Assembly: GCA_023424135.1 (NCBI GenBank)
Contig: JAFAEH010000275.1
Span: forward strand, 1-6,263
Length of the DNA stretch: 6,263 nt
From: Actinomycetes bacterium
GTDB taxonomy: Bacteria > Actinomycetota > Actinomycetes > Actinomycetales > Cellulomonadaceae
Direction of reading: 5' to 3'
Below the pieces are notes generated by a model. The model saw only the letters and a list, made by a program, of their open reading frames with translations. It was not told the DNA's origin and searched no databases. Below are positions 1-5,132 of this stretch, one piece after another; position 1 is the first letter of the stretch, and each line of letters opens with the position of its first letter. Both the position numbers and the translations under genes were made by a program.

Positions 1-878
1 AGGTGGTGCAGCCCGGTGAGGGCCGCGACCGTGTCGGTGCCGTCGGGCCCGAGATCCGCCGCGAGCAGCCACAGGCCGTCCTGCCCCGGTGCGACCGCGT
101 CGACGCGCAGCGGGCTGCCCGCGTCGGCGTCGGTGAGCGGGACGACGGGGGCCGGGCCCGTCGCGTCGTGAGGCGCGGCCACCAGCACCGCGTCGCGGCG
201 CACGTCGTGCTCGCGTCCGACGTGCCGCGTGCTCACCGCGACGAGCGCGGTGCCGTCCGGCAGCCAGCGCGGCTCGGTGACCTCCGCGGACCCCGACGTC
301 AGGGCGACCATGGGTGCCACCCCGCCCGGCTCGGCCGGGTCGGTCGGGACGTCGACGACGTGCACGTGCTGGGGCCTGTCGTGCACGAACCCGACGCCGT
401 CGGACCGGTACGCGAAGGTCGTCACGTGCCGCGGGGCCTCGGCCGCGGCGTCACCGCCGGGCACGTACCGCCCCTCGTCCGGGACCCGGGCGACGAACGC
501 GAGCCGCGTCCCGTCGGGCGACCAGCGCGGACCGGACGCACCGAGCGGTGCGTCCGTCAGGCGGACCGGCTCGCCGCCGCGCAGCGGCAGGACGTGCACC
601 TGCGGGGACCCCGCGTGCAGCGGTGCGCGGCAGAACGCCACCCACCGCCCGTCGGGCGAGACCGCGGGAGCGCTGTCGCGGTGCCCGTGGGTCAGCCTCC
701 GGGCCGCACCCGTCCCTCCCTCGGCCGTCGCGTCGCCCACCGGGACGAGCCACAGCTCGCTGCGGTAGGCGTCGGCACCGGTGTCCGGGGACGAGACGGC
801 CACGACGGCTGCCGTCGCGTCCGGCAGGAGGGTCGGCGCACCAGGGGTGCGCAGCAGGTCGAGGTCGGAAGACAGCAC
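1..878 (-). CDS. S9 family (prolyl oligopeptidase-type) peptidase, N-terminal beta-propeller part, truncated by window edge
   Basis: Reading leftwards from GTG at 878 the frame stays open for 292 codons to the window edge. The translation shows TolB/DPP-like propeller blades: SPDGRWVAF (residues 74-82), SPDGTRLAF (120-128) and LPDGTALV (206-213), each following a short strand-rich segment. The stretch around 150-177 (RHVTTFAYRSDGVGF, then HVHVVDV) resembles the propeller of S9C acylaminoacyl-peptidase-like enzymes. In that family the propeller gates a C-terminal alpha/beta-hydrolase with a Ser-Asp-His triad, which would lie beyond the left edge, so catalytic competence cannot be judged. There is no signal peptide, so the protein is probably cytosolic and cleaves short peptides. 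GTG 878 is the only plausible start near the left side of the gap, because an in-frame TGA lies about 24 nt upstream. The family call rests on blade pattern; a TolB-like protein without a hydrolase domain remains possible. Confidence 0.8.
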   Translation of the reverse strand, partial: MLSSDLDLLRTPGAPTLLPDATAAVVAVSSPDTGADAYRSELWLVPVGDATAEGGTGAARRLTHGHRDSAPAVSPDGRWVAFCRAPLHAGSPQVHVLPLRGGEPVRLTDAPLGASGPRWSPDGTRLAFVARVPDEGRYVPGGDAAAEAPRHVTTFAYRSDGVGFVHDRPQHVHVVDVPTDPAEPGGVAPMVALTSGSAEVTEPRWLPDGTALVAVSTRHVGREHDVRRDAVLVAAPHDATGPAPVVPLTDADAGSPLRVDAVAPGQDGLWLLAADLGPDGTDTVAALTGLHH

Positions 879-885
879 GTCCTCG

Positions 886-891
886 AGCCTA
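886..891 (-). promoter_or_regulatory. Putative -10 box (TAGGCT) for a leaderless peptidase transcript
   Basis: On the minus strand TAGGCT matches the TAnnnT -10 pattern of actinobacterial housekeeping promoters. It is followed by 7 nt and then the GTG start at 878, so transcription would begin at or one base before the start codon. No good -35 is visible at the usual distance (GGCGTC at 909-914). A GAGG lies only 2 nt before the GTG, too close for a normal ribosome binding site, which favours leaderless initiation. The box directly abuts the 3' arm of the hairpin at 892-949. Confidence 0.4.
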
Positions 892-949
892 GGCTCACGT
901 CACGGCCGGACGCCGCCCCGGACGGCCCGCCCCGGTCGTGACGTGAGCC
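892..949 (-). terminator. Long inverted repeat, second hairpin downstream of hflX
   Basis: 892-904 (GGCTCACGTCACG) is a perfect 13-bp inverted repeat of 937-949. After one G/T position (905/936) four more pairs follow (906-909 with 932-935), giving an 18-position stem around a 22-nt GC-rich loop. On the minus strand it begins 34 nt past the hflX stop. There is no T-tract, as is common for proposed actinobacterial hairpin terminators. Because its distal arm touches the peptidase -10 box, it could instead be an operator bound by a dimeric regulator. Confidence 0.5.
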
Positions 950-950
950 A

Positions 951-979
951 CCCCGGGCCCTGCACGGCCGGGCCTGGGG
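951..979 (-). terminator. GC-rich hairpin directly after hflX stop
   Basis: 951-960 pairs with 970-979: ten positions, nine of them Watson-Crick, around a 9-nt loop. The odd position (955/975) is an A·C mismatch in minus-strand RNA and would be G·U in plus-strand RNA. On the minus strand the stem begins 4 nt after the hflX TGA and ends 1 nt before the next hairpin, so the two look like tandem terminators. No poly-T follows. In DNA this GC-rich some short hairpins arise by chance; its position is the main support. Confidence 0.45.
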
Positions 980-983
980 CCCG

Positions 984-2498
984 TCAGCCGCGCGCGGCCT
1001 CCTCGAGCTCGGCCGCGAGCGCCTCGTCGACCCGCGCGCGCAGCAGCGTGCCGTCGGCGGTGTGCTCCTCGTGGTCGATGTCACCGTGCTCGTGCACCCG
1101 GCTGACCAGGTCGCCGCGCGAGTACGGCACGACGACGTCGACGCTCACCCCCGGGCGCGGCAGCTGGTCGGCGATCAGCTCGAGGAGCGCGTCCACGCCC
1201 TCACCGGTGTGCGCGGAGACGACGATCGAGTGCACCTCGCGCGAACGCAGCCGTGCGACGGCCTCGGGCGTCGCGAGGTCGGCCTTGTTGAGCACGACGA
1301 TCTCGGGGACGTCCATCGCGCCGGGGATGTCCGCGAACACGTGCCGCACGGCCGCGATCTGCCCCTCGGGGTCGGGGTGGGCCGCGTCGACGACGTGCAG
1401 GATGAGGTCGGCGTCCGCCACCTCCTCGAGCGTCGAGCGGAACGCCTCGACGAGCTGGTGCGGCAGCGCGCGCACGAACCCGACGGTGTCGGCGAGCGTG
1501 TACACCCGTCCGTCGCTGGTCTCGGCCCGGCGCACGGTGGGGTCGAGGGTCGCGAACAGCGCGTTCTCGACCAGGACGCCCGCGTGCGTGAGGCGGTTGA
1601 GCAGCGAGGACTTGCCCGCGTTGGTGTACCCGGCGATCGCGACCGACGGGATGGCGTTGCGACGTCGCGACGCGCGCTTGGTCTCGCGTGCGGGAGCCAT
1701 GGCGGCGATCTCGCGGCGCAGCTTGGCCATGCGGTTGCGGATGCGGCGGCGGTCGAGCTCGATCTTCGTCTCGCCGGGACCGCGCGAGCCCATGCCCGCG
1801 CCGGCGCCGCCGACCTGCCCACCGGCCTGCCGGCTCATCGACTCGCCCCACCCGCGCAGGCGTGGCAGCAGGTACTCGAGCTGCGCGAGCTCGACCTGCG
1901 CCTTGCCCTCCCGGGACTTGGCGTGCTGCGCGAAGATGTCGAGGATCAGCGCGGTCCGGTCGACGACCTTGACCTTGACGATGTCCTCGAGCGCGCGGCG
2001 CTGCGAGGGCGCCAGCTCCCCGTCGACCACGACGGTGTCGGCACCGACGGCCGCGACCACGGTCGCGAGCTCGGCGGCCTTGCCCGACCCGAGGTAGGTG
2101 CCCGGGTCGGGTGTGCGGCGACGCTGCAGGAGCCCGTCGAGGACCTGGGAGCCCGCGGTCTCGGCGAGCGCCGCGAGCTCGCGCAGCGAGACCTCCGCGT
2201 CCTGCGCCGTACCGGAGCCCCACAGCCCGACCAGCACGACGCGCTCGAGGCGCAGCTGGCGGTACTCGACCTCGGACACGTCCTCGAGCTCGGTCGACAG
2301 GCCGGTGACCCGGCGCAGCGACGTGCGTTCCTCGAGGTCGAGCTGCTCACCGTCGAAGGTCGTGTGCGTGGTGCCGCCGGCCTGCACCGCGGTCCCCGCC
2401 CGGGCGAGCACACGCGCGACGACGTCGTCGGCCACCTCCTGCGCGCTGCGCGCGGGCGCGTCCTGCGCCTCGTCGGTGGTGTGCTGTCGGTCGTCCAC
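984..2498 (-). CDS. hflX: GTPase HflX
   Basis: The 504-residue product is a full-length HflX of the Obg-HflX superfamily, a GTPase that binds the large ribosomal subunit and splits or rescues stalled 70S ribosomes. The N-terminal HflX domain carries TYLGSGK (134-140) and a glycine-rich linker leading into SRGPGETKIE (238-247). A basic helix or coiled coil follows (about 248-268). The G domain has G1 GYTNAGKSS (290-298), G2-region FATLDPT (315-321), G3 DTVG (337-340), G4 NKAD (404-407) and G5-like SAHTG (428-432). A small C-terminal domain ends the protein. GTG 2498 was chosen over an upstream in-frame ATG at 2603: it is preceded by GAGAGG six bases away, and the extra 35 residues look non-homologous. 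A weak extended -10 (TGC-GATCCT, box at 2547-2552 on the minus strand) would give a leader of about 40 nt. It is divergent from the methyltransferase gene. All GTP-binding motifs are intact. Confidence 0.96.
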   Translation of the reverse strand: MDDRQHTTDEAQDAPARSAQEVADDVVARVLARAGTAVQAGGTTHTTFDGEQLDLEERTSLRRVTGLSTELEDVSEVEYRQLRLERVVLVGLWGSGTAQDAEVSLRELAALAETAGSQVLDGLLQRRRTPDPGTYLGSGKAAELATVVAAVGADTVVVDGELAPSQRRALEDIVKVKVVDRTALILDIFAQHAKSREGKAQVELAQLEYLLPRLRGWGESMSRQAGGQVGGAGAGMGSRGPGETKIELDRRRIRNRMAKLRREIAAMAPARETKRASRRRNAIPSVAIAGYTNAGKSSLLNRLTHAGVLVENALFATLDPTVRRAETSDGRVYTLADTVGFVRALPHQLVEAFRSTLEEVADADLILHVVDAAHPDPEGQIAAVRHVFADIPGAMDVPEIVVLNKADLATPEAVARLRSREVHSIVVSAHTGEGVDALLELIADQLPRPGVSVDVVVPYSRGDLVSRVHEHGDIDHEEHTADGTLLRARVDEALAAELEEAARG

Positions 2499-2503
2499 GC
2501 GGT

Positions 2504-2510
2504 TCCTCTC
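2504..2510 (-). promoter_or_regulatory. Ribosome binding site of hflX
   Basis: Minus-strand GAGAGGA ends 5 nt before the GTG at 2498. It is the clearest Shine-Dalgarno sequence in the window and decides the hflX start. The other starts here lack a comparable site and are either stop-start coupled or apparently leaderless. Confidence 0.7.
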
Positions 2511-2521
2511 GGCGGGTGCGC

Positions 2522-2539
2522 GCCCGGCGGGCACCGGGC
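2522..2539 (-). other. Short hairpin in the hflX leader region
   Basis: GCCCGG (2522-2527) and CCGGGC (2534-2539) form a 6-bp perfect stem with a 6-nt loop, 23 nt upstream of the hflX start codon. If transcription starts near 2540 the hairpin would sit at the very 5' end of the mRNA. In DNA this GC-rich a 6-bp stem may well be chance. Confidence 0.2.
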
Positions 2540-2611
2540 TGTGTCCAGGATCGCACGCACGTACGAGCGCCGCGACGGGATTTCGCTTCGGGCACACGCG
2601 CACGCCCGGGC

Positions 2612-2617
2612 TAGCCT
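2612..2617 (+). promoter_or_regulatory. Putative -10 box (TAGCCT) for a leaderless methyltransferase-MFS transcript
   Basis: TAGCCT fits TAnnnT and lies exactly 6 nt before the GTG at 2624, which places +1 on the first base of the start codon. No purine-rich Shine-Dalgarno sequence is visible other than GGCGGG directly against the GTG, too close to act normally. A -35 element is not convincing (CGGGCA or TTCGGG at 17-19 nt spacing). The rest of the 2499-2623 gap holds only the weak hflX promoter candidate and the short leader hairpin. Confidence 0.5.
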
Positions 2618-2623
2618 CGGCGG

Positions 2624-3295
2624 GTGAGCGGCACGCACGACGAGCACGACGAGCACGACGAGCAGCAGCACGGCACCGACGACGACCCCGGCGCCCCCGT
2701 CGTCGACCACTACTTCACGGCGCAGCCGGCCTCCGCGGCACAGCGACGCACGCTGCGCGTGCGGCTGGCGGGGCGGGACGTCGAGGTCGAGACCGCGGGC
2801 GGCGTCTTCTCCCCCGACCACGTCGACCTCGGCACCCAGGTCCTGCTGCGCACCGTGCCCGCACCACCCGCGACGGGCGACCTGCTGGACCTCGGGTGCG
2901 GCTGGGGCCCGGTCGCGCTGACCCTGGCGCTCGAGTCCCCCGACGCGCGCGTGTGGGCCGTCGACGTCAACGAGCGGGCCCTCGACCTCGTGCGGCGCAA
3001 CGCCGCACGGCTCGGGCTCGGCAACGTCGTCGCCGCGCTGCCCGACGACGTCCCGGACGACGTGCGGTTCGCGGTGTGCTGGTCCAACCCGCCCGTGCGG
3101 ATCGGCAAGCCGGCGCTGCGCGCGCTGCTGACGCGCTGGCTGCCGCGCCTGGAGCCGGCCGGCGACGCCTGGCTCGTCGTCGGCCGCAACCTCGGCGCCG
3201 ACCCCCTGCAGCGCTGGCTGAGCGACGAGGCGGGCCTGCCCGCGACGCGCCAGGCGAGCGCGAAGGGATTCCGCGTGCTGCGGGTCGCCCCGTGA
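2624..3295 (+). CDS. RsmC-like class I SAM-dependent methyltransferase (MTS domain)
   Basis: The 223-residue protein is a single Rossmann-type methyltransferase domain. The SAM-binding motif I is LLDLGCGWGP (87-96), the acidic motif II is WAVDVNERAL (111-120) and the catalytic motif IV is SNPPVRIGK (154-162). The N-terminal portion (DHYFTAQPAS; then GGVFSPDHVDLGTQVLL around 59-75) matches the approach to motif I seen in the RsmC/RlmG group, which makes m2G in rRNA. E. coli RsmC (16S G1207) is longer because of a duplicated N-terminal domain; this short form is the catalytic half only. rRNA is therefore the likely but unproven target. Valine follows NPP where RsmC has an aromatic residue. Residues 5-13 are three His-Asp-Glu repeats in a disordered, acidic N-terminal tail. 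The gene starts at an apparently leaderless GTG and overlaps the MFS gene by 4 nt. Confidence 0.85.
   Translation: MSGTHDEHDEHDEQQHGTDDDPGAPVVDHYFTAQPASAAQRRTLRVRLAGRDVEVETAGGVFSPDHVDLGTQVLLRTVPAPPATGDLLDLGCGWGPVALTLALESPDARVWAVDVNERALDLVRRNAARLGLGNVVAALPDDVPDDVRFAVCWSNPPVRIGKPALRALLTRWLPRLEPAGDAWLVVGRNLGADPLQRWLSDEAGLPATRQASAKGFRVLRVAP
2636..2662 (+). repeat. Three tandem 9-bp repeats encoding His-Asp-Glu
   Basis: CACGACGAG is repeated three times without error (2636-2644, 2645-2653, 2654-2662) and followed by CAGCAGCAC. It lies in frame within the first 13 codons of the methyltransferase gene and encodes HDE x3, then QQH. Copy-number change would add or remove whole triplets without shifting the frame. 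Confidence 0.9.
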
Positions 3296-4836
3296 GCGCG
3301 CACGGTCACCGGTCCGGCGAGGCACCCCGCACGGTCGACGCCGCGTCGCCCGAGGCCCTGTGGCGTGAGCGGCGCACCACGGCCGTCGCCATGTTCGCGC
3401 TCGTCGTGCTCATCGCGTTCGAGTCGTTCGCCGTCACGACCGTGATGCCGCAGGTCGCGGCCGTGCTCGACGGGCGCACGCTGTACGCGTTCGCGTTCGC
3501 CGGCCCGCTCGCCACCGGTGTGGTCGGCATGGTCGTCGCGGGCACGTGGGCCGACCGGCGGGGACCCGCGGCGCCGTTCGCGGCCGGTGTCGCCCTGTTC
3601 GTCGTCGGCCTGGTCGTCGCCGGCGTCGCGACGAGCATGCCCGTGCTCGTCGCCGGGCGGCTCGCGCAGGGCCTCGGCGGCGGCGTCGTGAACGTCACCC
3701 TGCTGGTCGCGGTCGCGCGCGCCTACCCCGCGGTGCTGCACCCGCGCGTGTTCGCGTGGTTCTCGACCGCGTGGGTGCTGCCGTCGATCGTCGGACCGGC
3801 GCTGGCGGGGCTCGTCGCCGAGCTCGCCGGGTGGCGGTGGGTGTTCCTGGGGGTCGCGGTGCTCGTGCTGCCCGCGACCGTCCCGCTGCTGGGCACGGTG
3901 CGCGACCTCGGACCCGCCGAGGTCGTCGACGCCCCTGACGCCGACCCCGCGCAGGCCCCCGACCGCGCGACGCAGGACGGCGCCCGCCGTCGCGTCGGGT
4001 GGGCCGTGCTCGTCGCCGCCGCGGTGCTCGCGCTCAACGTCGCGGCCCAGCTGCCCGCACCGTGGTCGAGCGTCGTCGCGGTGCTGTCCGCGGTCGGTGT
4101 GCTGCTCGCCGCCCGGCCCCTGCTGCCGCCCGGCGCCCTGCGGGCACGCCCCGGCCTGCCGAGCGTCATCTCGACGCGCGTGCTCGTCTCCGGCGCGTTC
4201 TACGGTGCGCAGGTGTACGTGCCGTACCTGCTGCAGGACCGTGACGGGTGGAGCACGGCGAGCAGCGGGCTCGGCCTGTCGACGGCCGCGCTCGCCTGGT
4301 CGGCCGCGTCGATCGTGCAGGGTCGGCTCGGGGCACGGCTCGCGAGCCGGGACGCCGTGCGGATCGGGACGGCGCTCGTCCTGGTGGGTGTCGCGGGGTC
4401 GACCGCCGCGGTGTGGCTCGACCTGCCCGCGTGGGTCGTGGTCGCGGTGTGGACCGCGTCGGGTGCCGGCATGGGGCTCGGGTCGTCGCGGCTCAACGTC
4501 CTCGTGCTCGGCTGGTCGGCGCCGCACGAGCAGGGCCGCAACTCCGCGGCCCACACGATCGGCGACTCGGTGGGCGCATCGCTTGCGCTCGCGCTCACGG
4601 GTGTCGTGTTCGTCGCCGCGGGAGGCGCCGACACCTATGCCGGGCCGGCGCCGTTCGTCGCGGCGTTCGGCCTGGCCGCGGTGCTGGCGGCAGGTGCGTC
4701 GCTCGTCGCACCGCGGGTCGGCGTGCCGCCGACCGAGCGGGCCGACCCGGCCGACGTGCTCGACGGCCCCGTCGTGGCCGATGGGCCCGGGCCGGCCTCG
4801 TCCGGCAACGCACCGACGAGCGCGGCGAGGACCTGA
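3292..4836 (+). CDS. MFS transporter, 14-TM DHA2-like, probable drug/metabolite exporter
   Basis: The 514-residue inner-membrane protein has 14 recognisable hydrophobic segments, roughly at 32-55, 65-86, 94-114, 116-142, 153-178, 183-203, 235-254, 259-277, 290-315, 326-345, 356-377, 380-408, 418-444 and 453-474. Between TM2 and TM3 is a motif A variant, GTWADRRGP (84-92). TM5 carries a motif C-like stretch (STAWVLPSIVGPALAG, 158-173) typical of proton-driven antiporters. The 14-TM plan matches DHA2 multidrug exporters; the substrate cannot be told. A hydrophilic linker (about 205-234) precedes TM7, and a 40-residue acidic, Pro/Ala-rich tail (475-514) ends the protein. GTG 3292 overlaps the methyltransferase TGA as GTGA, so it is probably translated by reinitiation; there is no Shine-Dalgarno sequence of its own. 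Its 3' end overlaps the convergent thioredoxin-like gene by 202 bp. The same frame is open upstream as far as 2098, but that part is arginine-rich shadow sequence. Confidence 0.9.
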   Translation: MSAHGHRSGEAPRTVDAASPEALWRERRTTAVAMFALVVLIAFESFAVTTVMPQVAAVLDGRTLYAFAFAGPLATGVVGMVVAGTWADRRGPAAPFAAGVALFVVGLVVAGVATSMPVLVAGRLAQGLGGGVVNVTLLVAVARAYPAVLHPRVFAWFSTAWVLPSIVGPALAGLVAELAGWRWVFLGVAVLVLPATVPLLGTVRDLGPAEVVDAPDADPAQAPDRATQDGARRRVGWAVLVAAAVLALNVAAQLPAPWSSVVAVLSAVGVLLAARPLLPPGALRARPGLPSVISTRVLVSGAFYGAQVYVPYLLQDRDGWSTASSGLGLSTAALAWSAASIVQGRLGARLASRDAVRIGTALVLVGVAGSTAAVWLDLPAWVVVAVWTASGAGMGLGSSRLNVLVLGWSAPHEQGRNSAAHTIGDSVGASLALALTGVVFVAAGGADTYAGPAPFVAAFGLAAVLAAGASLVAPRVGVPPTERADPADVLDGPVVADGPGPASSGNAPTSAART

Positions 4837-5132
4837 CGCACGCTCGGCACGCCCTCGGCGCGCGTCACGACGCCACCGTCGGCGTCGAGCACGACGACCG
4901 TCGGGGTGCGCACGACCGCGAGCGCGGCCGCGAGGTCGGGGGCGTCGGCGACGTCGACCTCGACGTGCACGACGCCGGGCACGGTGCGTGCGACGCGTGC
5001 GAGCACGCGGCTCGTCGTGCGGCACGGTGCGCAGAACGCGGTCGAGACCTGCAGGAGCGTGGCGCGCGTGCCGAGCGGTGCGCCGACGTCGTCGGGCGTG
5101 AGCCGCCGCGCAGCCGCCGGCCGGGACGTCAC
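4635..5132 (-). CDS. Thioredoxin-like protein with CAPC active site
   Basis: The 165-residue product has a thioredoxin fold. A strand (ATLLQVS) leads to the redox motif FCAPC, with cysteines at 34 and 37. A helix follows (TTSRVLARVARTV), then strand VVHVEVDVAD (54-63). The cis-proline loop is RTPTVVVLDADGG (75-87, Pro77), and a last helix runs about 96-109. CAPC differs from classical CGPC, which would shift redox potential. No signal peptide or membrane anchor is seen, so it is probably cytosolic. GTG 5132 overlaps the dapF TGA as GTGA and has no ribosome binding site, implying coupling to dapF. Residues 111-165 are a low-complexity Ala/Ser/Thr/Gly/Pro tail lying antisense to the end of the MFS gene, with no recognisable fold. 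Function is inferred: a thiol-disulfide reductase, possibly serving its coupled neighbour DapF. Confidence 0.82.
   Translation of the reverse strand: MTSRPAAARRLTPDDVGAPLGTRATLLQVSTAFCAPCRTTSRVLARVARTVPGVVHVEVDVADAPDLAAALAVVRTPTVVVLDADGGVVTRAEGVPSVRQVLAALVGALPDEAGPGPSATTGPSSTSAGSARSVGGTPTRGATSDAPAASTAARPNAATNGAGPA

Noticed and set aside
3..941. Plus-strand open frame of about 312 codons over the peptidase gene
   Set aside because: The translation is Arg/Gly/Val-rich without motifs, while the opposite strand reads clear propeller blades.
1062..2627. Long plus-strand open frame (about 520 codons) opposite hflX
   Set aside because: It is an arginine/valine/leucine-rich antisense shadow with no motif, fully explained by hflX codon bias on the other strand.
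2098..3291. Upstream extension of the MFS reading frame
   Set aside because: It crosses antisense hflX and the whole methyltransferase gene and gives Arg/Ser-rich, non-membrane sequence. The GTGA junction at 3292 is the sensible start.
4784..4793. Palindrome GGCCCGGGCC inside the convergent overlap, considered as a shared terminator
   Set aside because: It has no loop, lies within both coding regions and is expected by chance at this base composition.
2710..5025. Long minus-strand open frame (about 770 codons) opposite the methyltransferase and MFS genes
   Set aside because: The product is dominated by Arg, Gly, His and Asp with no domain. Long stop-free antisense frames are usual at this GC content.
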